The notes under the pieces: generated by a model | Database searches by the model: none | Seen by the model: only the letters and a program-made list of their open reading frames with translations | Told to the model about the DNA's origin: nothing | Made by a program: the position numbers and the translations under genes | Part shown: in pieces, positions 27,294 through 37,159 of the stretch | Layout: every line of letters starts with the position of its first letter | How positions within the stretch are numbered: position 1 is the stretch's first letter | Origin: ZC4RG17 sp036259475 | GTDB taxonomy: Bacteria; Actinomycetota; Acidimicrobiia; Spongiisociales; ZC4RG35 | Reading direction: 5' to 3' | Assembly: GCA_036259475.1 (NCBI GenBank) | Contig: DATABS010000071.1 | Span: forward strand, 4,648 to 68,647 | Length of the DNA stretch: 64,000 bases

Positions 27294-28390
27294 TAGGGAA
27301 GTACTCCATCCTCCCGGGCCTGCCGGACCGCTTCGTTGTGGTCATCGAGGTTGGTGGTGAAGGTATGGCTGCCGTCCGGAGCGCTCAGCACGTAGTAGAG
27401 GAACTCGGTGTCATCCGGGTTGGCGGCCGCCTCGAGCGCCGCCAATCCGGGCGCCGCGATCGGAGTCGGCGGAAGTCCGGTGAACCGGTACGTGTTGTAG
27501 GGCGAGTCGACCTCGGGATCGAAGTCCTCCGGCGAGCGCGTGTCGAGGGCATAGAGCACGGTGGCGTCGATCTGCAGCAGCATTTCCTCGTCCAGCCGGT
27601 TGTGGATCACGCTCGACACGACCGGGCGCTCGTCGGCGACCCGGACCTCCGACTCGATGAGGGAGGCGATGACGATGCCCTCGTAACGGTCGTAGCCGTC
27701 TTCCTCCAGACCGCTCCAGTCCACCTGGCCCACCCGCTCCTCCATGGTGGACGCCATCCGTTGCAGCATCGAGGCCGCCGTCGACGCCTGGGAAAACTCA
27801 TAGGTGTCGGGGAAGAGCAGACCTTCCCAGTCGGACAGTTGCGGCGACTCAGGCATTTGGCGCAACTCCGTGGTCACGTCTCCTCCCTCCAGGGCCGCCA
27901 CGAAGTCCTCTAGGGGGATGCCGCTGTTCTCGGCCAGCTCCTCGGTGATCTCCTCGACGCGCAAACCTTCGCGAACGGTGATCCGGAACACGTCGACGAG
28001 AGGTCCGGTCCGAAGGGCCGCCAGCACATCGCTCGAATCCATACCCGTCACGAGCTGGTAAGTGCCCGCCTTCAACTCGCCCGAAGCGCCCGCCGAGCGG
28101 ACCGCAGCCTCGAACTGGACGGCAGACGCCACCACGCCCTGGCCGGCCAGGATGGCAGAAATGTCCTGGGCGCTGGCGCCCGAGGGGATGACCACCTCCA
28201 CCTCGAGCCCGGGTTCGACGTCGATACCGTCGCTGGACTGGTCACCGCCCAGAGCTCCACCGACCTGGCGGCCGAGGAACGAAGCGCCTCCGACGATGGC
28301 GACGCCCGCCACGACGACCAACGCCACGATCGCCCCGATGCGGCCCAGGCGCGAAAAGCTGGGAGGCGGAGGCACCGGATCGAGGCTCAA
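27293..28390 (-). CDS. mltG: endolytic murein transglycosylase MltG (YceG-like)
   Basis: 365-residue membrane-anchored lytic transglycosylase that cleaves nascent peptidoglycan glycan strands. One N-terminal membrane helix (IGAIVALVVVAGVAIVGGAS), a LysM-like region, then the YceG fold. The catalytic Glu lies in VIASLIESEVR, and LPPTPIAAPGLAALEAA near the C-terminus is a family signature. It overlaps ruvX by 4 nt. Confidence 0.94.
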   Translation of the reverse strand: MSLDPVPPPPSFSRLGRIGAIVALVVVAGVAIVGGASFLGRQVGGALGGDQSSDGIDVEPGLEVEVVIPSGASAQDISAILAGQGVVASAVQFEAAVRSAGASGELKAGTYQLVTGMDSSDVLAALRTGPLVDVFRITVREGLRVEEITEELAENSGIPLEDFVAALEGGDVTTELRQMPESPQLSDWEGLLFPDTYEFSQASTAASMLQRMASTMEERVGQVDWSGLEEDGYDRYEGIVIASLIESEVRVADERPVVSSVIHNRLDEEMLLQIDATVLYALDTRSPEDFDPEVDSPYNTYRFTGLPPTPIAAPGLAALEAAANPDDTEFLYYVLSAPDGSHTFTTNLDDHNEAVRQAREDGVLP

Positions 28391-28803
28391 CGTTCCTCTC
28401 CGGGTCGGTCGAGATAGCCGCGGAGGAGAACGGCGGCTGCGACCTTGTCGACGGTCCCCCGGCGGCGGCGTCGTTTCACCCCTGCCTCGACCATCATCGA
28501 GTCCGCCATGCGTGTCGTGTAGCGCTCATCCACCGCCGTCACCGGAAGGCCTGTCCTTTCGCTGAGTTCGGCGGCCAGATTACGGGCGATCCGAGCGGAT
28601 GCGCCCTCGTCGCCGGTTTCGGTGGTAGGTAGGCCGACGATGATCTCGTCCACGGCGAGTTCGTGGCAGAGATCGGCGATCCGTTCGACTGCCCCGGCGG
28701 CGGCAACCACCTCGAGGGGCTGGGCCGAGATGCCCAGAGGGTCGCTCACGGCGAGCCCGACTCGGACGGTCCCGGGATCGACGGCGAGGACGCGTCCCAT
28801 CAT
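28387..28803 (-). CDS. ruvX: Holliday junction resolvase-like protein RuvX/YqgF
   Basis: 138-residue RNase H-fold protein associated with rRNA processing and/or recombination. The metal-binding Asp is in VLAVDPGTVRVGLAVSD; VGLPTTETGDEG and the final TAVDERYTT motif follow. Start ATG 28803 overlaps the alaS stop (ATGA). Fixed actinobacterial neighbour of alaS and mltG. Confidence 0.94.
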   Translation of the reverse strand: MMGRVLAVDPGTVRVGLAVSDPLGISAQPLEVVAAAGAVERIADLCHELAVDEIIVGLPTTETGDEGASARIARNLAAELSERTGLPVTAVDERYTTRMADSMMVEAGVKRRRRRGTVDKVAAAVLLRGYLDRPGEER

Positions 28804-31430
28804 CCCCTCAGCTTCCGGGCTGCCGACTCCCGTACCGCATCCAGCGCCTGGGCCAGCGCCGCCCCGTTGGGCCCTCCCGCCTGGGCCAGCTCGGGATCGC
28901 GGCTTCCCCCGCCTCCCATCACGGCCGCGCCCTCGCCGGCGAGCTCCCCGGCCGAGATCCCAGCCGCCACCATGTCCGGAGTCGTAGCGGCAGCCAGAGC
29001 CCCCTTGCCGTTGTTGCAGGATCCCACCACTACGAGCGAAGGAGCTCCCAGACGGTTGCGGATGTCGAGAGCCAGCTCACGCAAGTCACCGGGAGCCAGT
29101 TCGCCGGCGTCCGCCACCACCAGGCGCCGGTCGCCTACCGACTCGGCTCCGGCGGCCATTTCGGCCGCCATGTCTACTCGCCGCTCGGCCGCAGCCTGCT
29201 CCAGGCGATCCTCCACTCGTGCCACCCGTTCGAGCAGGGCTTCTACCCGCTCGGGTACCTGGGCGGCCGGCACTCGCAGGAGGCGACCCGTCGCCTGGAG
29301 AGAGGACCGGAGCGAGGCCAGGTGGCCATAGGCGCTCTCCCCGGTGAGGGCTTCCACGCGTCGGATGTTCGAGCCGATCGACGACTCTGAGGTGACTACG
29401 AGCGGTCCGACCTGGCCGGCGGTATGAGTATGAGTCCCACCGCAGAATTCGACGGAGAACTCGCCGATGCTCACTACCCGGACCTTCTCGCCGTACTTGT
29501 CGCCGAAGAAGGCCAGGGCGCCCATCTCCTGGGCCTCGTCACGTGACGTGACAACCGTGGAGATCTCGGCGTTGGAGATGAGCCGCCGATTGGCCTCCCA
29601 TTCGACGTGGGCTAGGTCCTCATCACTCACCGCCGAGTAGTTGGAGAAGTCGAATCGGAGACGTCCGTCCTCCACCAGCGATCCGGCCTGGGTGGCGTGG
29701 TCGCCGAGCACCGAGCGCAACGCCCAATGGAGGACGTGGGTCCCGGTGTGGCTCTTGCGGATTCCTTCCCGGCGAGGAGAGTCGATGGCCAGGTCGGCGT
29801 CCTGACCCACGTGCAGGCTGCCCGATTCGACCGTCGCCAAATGGCCATGGAGGCCCTGGATGGCGTGGCGAGTGTCGGTTACCCGGGCGGTTCCCGACTC
29901 AGTGATGATCACGCCCGTGTCTCCGACCTGACCGCCCGACTCGGCGTAAAAGGGGGTGATATCGAGAAACACCTCTGCGGCTTGCCCGGCCTCGACAGAC
30001 TCGAGGGCCTCGCCATCCACCAGGATGGCGAGGATCCGGCCCCGATCGCGTTCGTGCTCGTAACCGGTGAAGGTCGTCAGTCCGAGGTCGTCGGCCAACT
30101 GGCGGTACACGTCGGCGGTGGCGGCGGTATCACCGCCCTTCCATGCTGCTCGGGCCCTTTCCCTCTGGGCGCTCATGGCTGAAGCGAATGCCTCCTGGTC
30201 CACCGTCACGCCGCGTTCGGCGGCGATCTCGGAAGTCAGCTCGATCGGGAAGCCATACGTGTCGTGGAGGCGGAAGGCGACTTCGCCCGACAGACGGTCG
30301 GTTGTCTGCTCCAGCTCCTGGTCCAACAACTCGCCTCCCGAAGTCAGGGTTTGACGGAACCGCTCCTCCTCTCGGGTGACAGCCTGGAGGATCACGTCCC
30401 GCCGGGCAACGAGATCGGGGTAGGCCTCCGACATCACCTCGATCGTCGCCTCCACCAGGTGGGGGAAGATCATGTCCTTGCCTGCGTCGGGGCGCAGCTG
30501 CCAGGCGTGACGGACTCCTCGCCGCAGGATGCGACGCAATACGTAGCCGCGGCCGTCGTTGGAGGGAACCACCCCGTCGCCGATGAGGAACGTCACGGCC
30601 CGTCCGTGATCGGCCAAGAGGCGCAGCGAGACGTCGGTCTCCTCGCGGTCGCCGTAGCCCACCCCGGCGTAACGGGCGGCGGCAGTGAGCACAGGCCACA
30701 CGGTGTCCACCTGGAACACTGTCGGAACATCCTGGAGAATCGCCGCCATCCGCTCGAGGCCCATGCCGGTGTCTATGTTCTTGGCGGGTAGCTCACCGAT
30801 GACGTGATATGGCTCGTCTTGGATGTTCTGCATGAAGACGAGGTTGCAGATCTCGACGAAGCGCTCCTCGCCGCCGCCGATTGGTCCCCCTGGGTCGCCG
30901 AACTCGGGGCCTTTGTCGTAGAACAACTCAGAGCTCGGTCCGCACGGCCCGGGCACTCCCATCTGCCAGAAATTGTCGCGGCCCCCCTTCTGCACCCGCT
31001 CCGGAGGGACGCCGACAGCGTCCACCCAGATGGCGGCGGCTTCGTCGTCGGTGTCGAACACCGTGAACCAGAGGCGGTCCGGGTCGAGGCCGTACCTTTG
31101 CGTCACGAGCTCGTAGGCCCACGGAATGGCCGACTCTTTGAAGTAGTCCCCGAAGCTGAAGTTGCCCATCATCTCGAAGAAGGAAAAGTGACGGGTGGTG
31201 GTGCCGATGATGTCGATGTCAACGGTGCGGGCGCATTTCTGCACGGTGGTCGCCCGATCCCAGGGTGGTTCCTCCTCGCCCAGGAAGTAGGGCTTGAACG
31301 GGACCATCCCGGCGTTGGTCAGCAGAAGAGTCGGATCGGTCGGGATGAGCGAGGCGGAAGGGCGCAGCACATGGCCCCGCTCCGTGAAAAAGGAGGTGAA
31401 GGTCGTGCGGATCTGATTGGAGTCCATCAT
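28800..31430 (-). CDS. alaS: alanyl-tRNA synthetase
   Basis: 876 residues. Class II catalytic core at the N-terminus (FTSFFTERGHVLRPSASLIPTDPTLLL). The editing domain carries the zinc ligands in HTGTHVLHWALR and EFCGGTHTHTAG. The C-terminal DHHA1 region ends with GGGGSRDPELAQAGG. ATG 31430 and 31427 are both possible starts. Downstream it overlaps ruvX by 4 nt. Confidence 0.98.
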   Translation of the reverse strand: MMDSNQIRTTFTSFFTERGHVLRPSASLIPTDPTLLLTNAGMVPFKPYFLGEEEPPWDRATTVQKCARTVDIDIIGTTTRHFSFFEMMGNFSFGDYFKESAIPWAYELVTQRYGLDPDRLWFTVFDTDDEAAAIWVDAVGVPPERVQKGGRDNFWQMGVPGPCGPSSELFYDKGPEFGDPGGPIGGGEERFVEICNLVFMQNIQDEPYHVIGELPAKNIDTGMGLERMAAILQDVPTVFQVDTVWPVLTAAARYAGVGYGDREETDVSLRLLADHGRAVTFLIGDGVVPSNDGRGYVLRRILRRGVRHAWQLRPDAGKDMIFPHLVEATIEVMSEAYPDLVARRDVILQAVTREEERFRQTLTSGGELLDQELEQTTDRLSGEVAFRLHDTYGFPIELTSEIAAERGVTVDQEAFASAMSAQRERARAAWKGGDTAATADVYRQLADDLGLTTFTGYEHERDRGRILAILVDGEALESVEAGQAAEVFLDITPFYAESGGQVGDTGVIITESGTARVTDTRHAIQGLHGHLATVESGSLHVGQDADLAIDSPRREGIRKSHTGTHVLHWALRSVLGDHATQAGSLVEDGRLRFDFSNYSAVSDEDLAHVEWEANRRLISNAEISTVVTSRDEAQEMGALAFFGDKYGEKVRVVSIGEFSVEFCGGTHTHTAGQVGPLVVTSESSIGSNIRRVEALTGESAYGHLASLRSSLQATGRLLRVPAAQVPERVEALLERVARVEDRLEQAAAERRVDMAAEMAAGAESVGDRRLVVADAGELAPGDLRELALDIRNRLGAPSLVVVGSCNNGKGALAAATTPDMVAAGISAGELAGEGAAVMGGGGSRDPELAQAGGPNGAALAQALDAVRESAARKLRG

Positions 31431-31482
31431 CGATGCCTCAAGGATGTGGTGCTCGGGAACGGTGACAGGCGTGCCGCCGCAG

Positions 31483-31656
31483 TCAGTTACGACGCGGCGG
31501 CCGGATGGCTCGGGCGGCGAGCTCCATCACATCCGCCCCCGTATAGGCCGCGGCCTTTCGCAGGTCGGCTGGATCCGGCTTCCGTCGCAGCGCCCGCACC
31601 GTAACCAGTCCGCCGGCCAGCAGGCCGGTGGCGAACCACCACAACCGATCGAACAT
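31483..31656 (-). CDS. small single-pass membrane protein, 57 aa
   Basis: Short open frame between rarA and alaS. It begins MFDRLWWFATGLLAGG, giving one membrane helix of about 17 residues, then a basic cytoplasmic segment (RALRRKPDPADLRKAA) and a tail ending IRPPRRN. It starts 20 nt after the rarA stop and ends 52 nt before alaS. Ribosome site is weak (CAGGGAC). Small helix-plus-basic-tail proteins at this position are seen in other actinobacteria, which supports it. Function unknown. Confidence 0.65.
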   Translation of the reverse strand: MFDRLWWFATGLLAGGLVTVRALRRKPDPADLRKAAAYTGADVMELAARAIRPPRRN

Positions 31657-31675
31657 GTCCCTGAGGGTAGCGCGA

Positions 31676-33019
31676 TCAGCCTCGTTCCCGCTCCCGGCCG
31701 ATCAGGGCCTCCAACCGGGCAAACCATTCCGCCCGGGCTTCCTCGGCGCCCTCCCGGCTCGGACGATAGAGAACCAGGGGGTCCTGGCCTTCGGGCCAGT
31801 AGCGCTGGTCGACGATGTGGCCAGGATGGTCGTGGGGATACAGGTAGCCCTCACCATGTCCCAGGCTCTCCGCCGCCGAATATCCGGCCGAGCGGAGATG
31901 GAGCGGGACCACCGGAGAGGGACCGTCCTGTACTGCCTGGCGGGCGGCTTTCATCGTTGTGGTCACCGAATTGGATTTGGGGGCGGTGGCTAGATAGAGG
32001 GCGGCGTGGGTCAGGGCGTAGGCGGCTTCCGGCAGGCCGACGTAGGCCAGCGCCTGGGATGCGGTTACGGCCACGGTGAGGGCGCGACTGTCGGCCAGCC
32101 CGACGTCCTCGGAGGCGAAGACCACCATCCGGCGGGCGATGAACTCGGGATCCTCGCCGCCTTCGAGCATGAGGTGCAGCCAATAGGTAGCGGCGTCCGG
32201 GTCGGAGCCCCGGAGGCTCTTGATGAATGCCGAGATGACGTCGTAGTGGACATCGCCCGCCTTGTCGTATCGGACGATGCGACGCTGAAGAGCTTCCTCC
32301 ACGTCTTCCACGGCGATCAGGTCGGACTGGCGGCCCTCGGCCAGTGTGGCTGCCATCTCGAGGGTATTGAGGGTGAGGCGGGCGTCGCCCCCGCTACGCT
32401 CTGCCAGCGCTCGTCGTGCCTCGGCGTCGAGTGCGAGACCCCTGCTTCCCAGCCCCCGATCGACGTCGGCCATGGCGTGGTCCATCACCGCGGCCAGATC
32501 CTCAGCATCGAGGGGTTCGAGCCGGAAGAGCGTCGATCGGGAAATCAGGGGGGAATTGACCTCGAAGAACGGGTTCTCGGTGGTGGCGCCGATGAGGATG
32601 ATCGTCCCGTCTTCCACGCCCGGAAGGAGAGCGTCTTGCTGATTCTTCGAGAATCGGTGGATCTCGTCGAGGAAGAGCACCGTACGCTGCTCGTCCGTCT
32701 CGAGTCGCTGCCGTGCCCGCGCCAGGACCTCCCTGACGTCCTTCACCCCGGCCGCCGTCGCAGACAGGGTCTCGAAGGCCGCCGCGGTGTGATTGGCCAC
32801 CACCCGCGCCAGGGTGGTCTTGCCGGTTCCAGGCGGGCCCCACAGGATCATCGAGACGGGGCGCCCCGATTCCACGACGCGTCGGAAGGCGGCTCCCGGA
32901 CCCAGTAGATTCTCCTGGCCGACCACCTCGTCCAGGATTCGAGGGCGCATGCGCGTGGCGAGCGGGGCGAGCTTTTCGAGGCTTTGCTCTGCCCTGGCGG
33001 CGAAGAGGTTGTCCATCAC
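31676..33019 (-). CDS. rarA: replication-associated recombination protein A (AAA+ ATPase)
   Basis: 447-residue RarA/MgsA/WRNIP1-family clamp-loader-like ATPase acting at stalled forks. Signature entry RPRILDEVVGQENLLGPG; Walker A GPPGTGKTTLA; Walker B VLFLDEIHRFSKNQQD; sensor 1 IGATTENPFFEVN; C-terminal tetramerisation region with LPEAAYALTHAALYLA. Start at 33019 or 33016 (tandem ATG). The rarA-alaS linkage is conserved in mycobacteria. Confidence 0.96.
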   Translation of the reverse strand: MMDNLFAARAEQSLEKLAPLATRMRPRILDEVVGQENLLGPGAAFRRVVESGRPVSMILWGPPGTGKTTLARVVANHTAAAFETLSATAAGVKDVREVLARARQRLETDEQRTVLFLDEIHRFSKNQQDALLPGVEDGTIILIGATTENPFFEVNSPLISRSTLFRLEPLDAEDLAAVMDHAMADVDRGLGSRGLALDAEARRALAERSGGDARLTLNTLEMAATLAEGRQSDLIAVEDVEEALQRRIVRYDKAGDVHYDVISAFIKSLRGSDPDAATYWLHLMLEGGEDPEFIARRMVVFASEDVGLADSRALTVAVTASQALAYVGLPEAAYALTHAALYLATAPKSNSVTTTMKAARQAVQDGPSPVVPLHLRSAGYSAAESLGHGEGYLYPHDHPGHIVDQRYWPEGQDPLVLYRPSREGAEEARAEWFARLEALIGRERERG

Positions 33020-33041
33020 GCCGAAGGGTACCGGTGCCGGA

Positions 33042-33986
33042 TTACCGGGGTGGTGGGCTGAAATCGCCGCGGCGGGCGCCGGCCCGCTGCGCCAGTGCCA
33101 CCAGGATCTCTCGAGGCGGATCGATCCAGCCGTGGCCTGTCTGCGGGGCCACGTGCTTCATCACCTCTACGCCTTCGTCGCGGAGATGGCCGGCGACCGC
33201 TTCGGCTCCTTCGGCGGCGGGATCGTCACCGCCGGTCACCAGTGACACCAATGGCCAGGGTGGATGACCCATTGATTCGATCACTTCGGCGATCTCCCGG
33301 GATCGGAGGAGCATCGGGGCTACCGCCAGCACGCCGGTTATCCGACCACCCGATTCGAGGCCGATTTGAAGCGCCCGGCGAGCGCCCTGCGAGAAGCCAC
33401 CGATGGTGAAACGGCGATCGGGAAACAGGCTGTCGGCGAGACGCATGACCTGGTCACGGGCGACGCCGTGGTCGTCCCAGACGGGACCGTCCGAGGCAAT
33501 CCTTTGAACCGACTCGGGCAGGACGACCTCCCATCCCTTGCCCATGGCATCTGCGAGATGAGCGGCGTCGATCTCGAAGATCTGGTTGCGTCCGTGGAGT
33601 CCCACGTAGGGCCAGCCGCCGGCGACCCCTTGGAGGTAGACGCCGGCTGCAGCCGGGGCCCATCTCCGCCGCCGATCCTCCATCACCGTGAGCAGGTGGC
33701 GGTAACCGTCGCTGTCCCATAGGGGATCGAGATCCGCCTCTGTTTCCAGTAGGCGAGGCGCCCACCACGCCCCCGCATCGACCGCCTGACGCAGCGTGTC
33801 GATGGCGCCCTCAACCAGCCCCCGCCGTGCCAGCAAGCAGGCTCGCCAATAGGCAATGCGCTCCCACTGTCCGGCACACTGAGATCCGGCTCGTTCGAGA
33901 ACGGCCAATGCTCGGTCGTATTCCCCGCGGCCATAGTGGGAGATGACCACCTGCTCGATCCTTTCGAATCGAGGTGCCGACGTCAC
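33042..33986 (-). CDS. alpha/beta hydrolase (esterase/phospholipase-like) with N-terminal helical-repeat region
   Basis: 314 residues from GTG 33986, which overlaps the aspS stop (GTGA); the far longer open frame upstream is the shadow of aspS. Residues 1-105 are TPR-like (RGEYDRALAVLERAG and RGLVEGAIDTLRQAVDAG), ending LDPLWDSDGYRHLL as in tetratricopeptide-type tails. Residues 115-310 form a hydrolase of the carboxylesterase/phospholipase type: nucleophile Ser199 in GGFSQGARRAL, acid near Asp254/255, His285 in TGHGW. No signal peptide. Substrate unknown. The gene is cotranscribed with aspS. Confidence 0.75.
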   Translation of the reverse strand: MTSAPRFERIEQVVISHYGRGEYDRALAVLERAGSQCAGQWERIAYWRACLLARRGLVEGAIDTLRQAVDAGAWWAPRLLETEADLDPLWDSDGYRHLLTVMEDRRRRWAPAAAGVYLQGVAGGWPYVGLHGRNQIFEIDAAHLADAMGKGWEVVLPESVQRIASDGPVWDDHGVARDQVMRLADSLFPDRRFTIGGFSQGARRALQIGLESGGRITGVLAVAPMLLRSREIAEVIESMGHPPWPLVSLVTGGDDPAAEGAEAVAGHLRDEGVEVMKHVAPQTGHGWIDPPREILVALAQRAGARRGDFSPPPR

Positions 33987-35755
33987 TCCCCCGCTCCGCC
34001 GTCCGCTTGCTCCCGCGCTTTTTTGATTTCGGGCCGCAACTCGATACCCAGCTCGGCGAGCTGACTCTCCTCCACCGGCGCCGGGGCGTCGGTCAGAGGA
34101 TCGACACCGGTCTGGGTCTTGGGGAAGGGCATGACCTCCCGAATCGACGTCTCCTCCTGGAGGACCATCACCAGCCGGTCGATCCCGAAGGCGAACCCTC
34201 CGTGGGGAGGTGTGCCGTAGCGCAGAGCGTCGAGGAACCATCCGAAGCGCCGTTCGGCGGTTTCGGCGTCGATTCCGAGGATCTCGAAGACCTGGCGCTG
34301 CACGGCCGGGTCGTGGATACGGATGGATCCTGAACCGAGTTCGATCCCGTTGAGCACGACGTCGTACGCCTGGGAGAGGGCGCTCTCCGGCGACGAACGC
34401 ATCTCGTCGATGGATGTCGGTGCGGTGAAGGGATGGTGGCTGAAGGTCAGTTTTCCGTCCTCTTCCTCGAACAGCGGGAAGTCGACCACCCACAGGTAGG
34501 CGAGGTCGGAGTGGCCCTGGGGCCGGCCGAGGTCGTTGCGCAGACCGCCGAGAACAGTGAGAGCGGTCTTCCAGCGGTCCGCGGCGATGAGCAACAAGTC
34601 TCCCGATTTGGCGTCCAGTGCCTTGACCAGGCTCGATTCCTCGGTTGCCGTGAGAAACTTCGCCACTGGTGAGCGAAGCGCTCCGTCCTCCTCCACCTGC
34701 AACCACACCAGGCCCTTGGCGCCGAGCTCCTTTGCCCGGTCGATGAGTCCATCCGCCTCGGCCCGCGAGAGGTGCCTTTGGCCGGCGTTGAGGCCCCGTA
34801 TCGTTCCACCGGATTGGAGAGAGTTGGCGAATACCCCGAACTCGGTCGATGTGAACACTTCCGACAGGTCGACGATCTCCATTCCGAAGCGGATGTCCGG
34901 CTTGTCGGTGCCGAACCGCTCCATCGCCTCCCTCCATGTGAGCCGCGGGAGCGGAGTCGGAACGTCGACTCCGCGCAACTCCCGGGTCGCCGCCGCCAAC
35001 GTCGCCTCGATCGTGGTCTGGACGTCCTCGGCCGTCCAGAAGGAGCCCTCCAGGTCGAGCTGGGTGAACTCGACCTGGCGGTCGGACCGGAAGTCCTCGT
35101 CGCGGTAGCAACGGGCGATCTGAAAGTAACGCTCCACACCGGCGATCATCAGCAGCTGCTTGAACAGCTGGGGGGACTGCGGCAAGGCGTAGAAGTCGCC
35201 CGGTCTGAGACGGGACGGCACCAGCATGTCACGGGCGCCCTCGGGCGTCGAACGGATCAGAGTGGGCGTCTCGACCTCGAGGAAGCCCAGATCGTCGAGT
35301 GTGCGGCGAATCGCGGCCGTGGCGCGGGATCGAGCCCGGAGGTTGTCCGCCATTCGGGGGCGGCGCAGGTCCAGGTAGCGATACTCGAGCCGCAGGCGCT
35401 CGTCGATGTCGGTCCGGTCGTCGAGCATGAAGGGAAGCGGATCGGCCGGACTGAGGACGTCCAACTGGGCGGCTCGAATCTCGATCTCGCCGGTGGCCAG
35501 CTCGGGGTTCACCGTCCCCTCCGGTCGGAGTTCGACCGATCCCTCTACCGATACCGTGAACTCCATGCGGAGCTCGTCGACGTGGGGCAGTTGGGTGGGA
35601 TCCACGACCACCTGGACGATTCCTTGTCCGTCTCGGATGTCGAGGAAGGCGATTCCGCCGTGGTCGCGTCTCCTAGCTACCCAGCCGGCTACGGTCACGT
35701 TGGTTCCTACGGCTCCGGCGTCCAGGTCGCGGGTGAAGTGGGTCCGGTACTGCAT
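33983..35755 (-). CDS. aspS: aspartyl-tRNA synthetase
   Basis: 590 residues, bacterial type. The N-terminal OB anticodon domain includes GWVARRRDHGGIAFLDIRD. Class II motif 2 is around FQIARCYRDEDFRSDRQ. A bacterial GAD insertion lies at about 300-420. Motif 3 is GFAFGIDRLVM. Whether it also charges tRNA-Asn cannot be told here; gatCAB is not in the window. It starts 5 nt after the hisS stop and overlaps the hydrolase by 4 nt. Confidence 0.98.
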   Translation of the reverse strand: MQYRTHFTRDLDAGAVGTNVTVAGWVARRRDHGGIAFLDIRDGQGIVQVVVDPTQLPHVDELRMEFTVSVEGSVELRPEGTVNPELATGEIEIRAAQLDVLSPADPLPFMLDDRTDIDERLRLEYRYLDLRRPRMADNLRARSRATAAIRRTLDDLGFLEVETPTLIRSTPEGARDMLVPSRLRPGDFYALPQSPQLFKQLLMIAGVERYFQIARCYRDEDFRSDRQVEFTQLDLEGSFWTAEDVQTTIEATLAAATRELRGVDVPTPLPRLTWREAMERFGTDKPDIRFGMEIVDLSEVFTSTEFGVFANSLQSGGTIRGLNAGQRHLSRAEADGLIDRAKELGAKGLVWLQVEEDGALRSPVAKFLTATEESSLVKALDAKSGDLLLIAADRWKTALTVLGGLRNDLGRPQGHSDLAYLWVVDFPLFEEEDGKLTFSHHPFTAPTSIDEMRSSPESALSQAYDVVLNGIELGSGSIRIHDPAVQRQVFEILGIDAETAERRFGWFLDALRYGTPPHGGFAFGIDRLVMVLQEETSIREVMPFPKTQTGVDPLTDAPAPVEESQLAELGIELRPEIKKAREQADGGAGE

Positions 35756-35760
35756 TTGGT

Positions 35761-37110
35761 TCAGCCCTCGGTGAGTCGTTGGTTGACATGCTCGGTCAGG
35801 TCGTCGGCGGCGATCTCGACCTGGTCTCCCGTCCTGAGGTCCTTCACCGCGACCGTCCTCGCGGCTCTTTCCGCTTCACCGGCGATCACGGCAAACCGGA
35901 CCCCTCTTCGGTCCGCCGCTTTGAGCTGTTTTCCCAACTTCGAAGCGACCATCTGGGTCTCCGTGGCGATCCCGGCCGAGCGGAGACCGGCTGCCAATGA
36001 GAGGCAGTAGGCAAGGTCCGCCTGGTCGAGAAGCGTGACGGAAACCGCGACTACTGGAACCGTGTCGGGGAGCAGGCCGGCCTCACGTAGCTGCCAGAAG
36101 AGCCTGGTGAAGCCGATGGAGAGGCCGACGCCAGGGAGACGAGTTGCCGTGTATTGCCCGGCCAGGTCGTCGTAGCGTCCACCCGAGCAGATGCTGCCCA
36201 ACTCGGGGTGGTCCTCGAGGTATGTCTCGTAGACGGTGCCGGTGTAGTAGTCGAGACCTCGCGCTATCGAGAGATCGAGGACGTAGCGATCGGCGGGCAC
36301 CTGCAGCGCCGACATCGTCCGCACCACCTCGGCCAGTTGAGCGCCGCCCCCGTCGGCTTCGGCGCCTCCCGGCAGCTCGGAGAGGGCGTCGATGATCGCT
36401 TGGGGGCCGCTCACCCGCGTCGACGTCCACTCGAGCAGGCGGGCGGTGGATGAGGTGGTCAGACCGCCGTCTGTCAGGGTCCGTCCCACCGCTTCGGGGC
36501 CTCGCCTGTCTAGCTTGTCGATCTCTCGCAGGATGTCGCTTTGGCGATCGGCGCCGTCGATTCCCAGCTCTGTGAGGAGGCGACGCATCACTCGCCTGCT
36601 GTTGAGCCGGAGTGTCACGTTGCCGACTCCGAGATCACCGAGCAGGGCGATGGCGGCCGCCGCCACTTCAGCATCGTGGTGGAGGGAGAGTTCGTTCCGA
36701 TCGATGACATCTATATCGCACTGGTAGAACTCCCGGTAGCGCCCTCGCTGGGGTCGTTCACCCCGGTAGACGCGCTGGATCTGGGAGCGGCGGAACGGGA
36801 AGACCAGGTCCGCTTCGTGCTCGGCGACGTAGCGGGCCAGGGGCACTGTCAGGTCGAACCGAAGGGCGAGGTCCGGCTCGTCGCCCTGCTCGCGGGCACC
36901 GGCCGACTGGACGAAGTACACCTGCCGCTCGGTCTCTCCTCCTGTCTTGGTGAGAAGAACCTCGGTCCGTTCGAAGACCGGTGTCTCGATCGGTGGGAAG
37001 CCGAACCGACGAAAGCCATCGCGGATCTTGCCCAGCATGGCGTCGTGGACCGCTTGTTCCGTGGGGAGCAGCTCGAGTACGCCGGGTGGGGTCGAAGGTG
37101 TGACGGTCAT
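35761..37110 (-). CDS. hisS: histidyl-tRNA synthetase
   Basis: 449 residues. Class II core with motif 2 YRGERPQRGRYREFYQCDID, histidine-specific RGLDYYTGTVYE and GGRYDDLAGQY, and a C-terminal anticodon domain of about 90 residues. Located 49 nt downstream of the metallo-hydrolase gene, an order (glyoxalase II-like, hisS, then aspS further on) also seen in mycobacteria. Confidence 0.97.
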   Translation of the reverse strand: MTVTPSTPPGVLELLPTEQAVHDAMLGKIRDGFRRFGFPPIETPVFERTEVLLTKTGGETERQVYFVQSAGAREQGDEPDLALRFDLTVPLARYVAEHEADLVFPFRRSQIQRVYRGERPQRGRYREFYQCDIDVIDRNELSLHHDAEVAAAAIALLGDLGVGNVTLRLNSRRVMRRLLTELGIDGADRQSDILREIDKLDRRGPEAVGRTLTDGGLTTSSTARLLEWTSTRVSGPQAIIDALSELPGGAEADGGGAQLAEVVRTMSALQVPADRYVLDLSIARGLDYYTGTVYETYLEDHPELGSICSGGRYDDLAGQYTATRLPGVGLSIGFTRLFWQLREAGLLPDTVPVVAVSVTLLDQADLAYCLSLAAGLRSAGIATETQMVASKLGKQLKAADRRGVRFAVIAGEAERAARTVAVKDLRTGDQVEIAADDLTEHVNQRLTEG

Positions 37111-37159
37111 GCGGGGAAGAGGTTAAGGATGGCAGCGCTCAGGGCGGGAAACGAAGCCG

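Noticed and set aside
33987..35111. Extended N-terminus (375 residues) of the esterase-like protein
   Set aside because: The sequence is the shadow of aspS; GTG 33986 overlapping the aspS stop gives a sensible TPR-like start.
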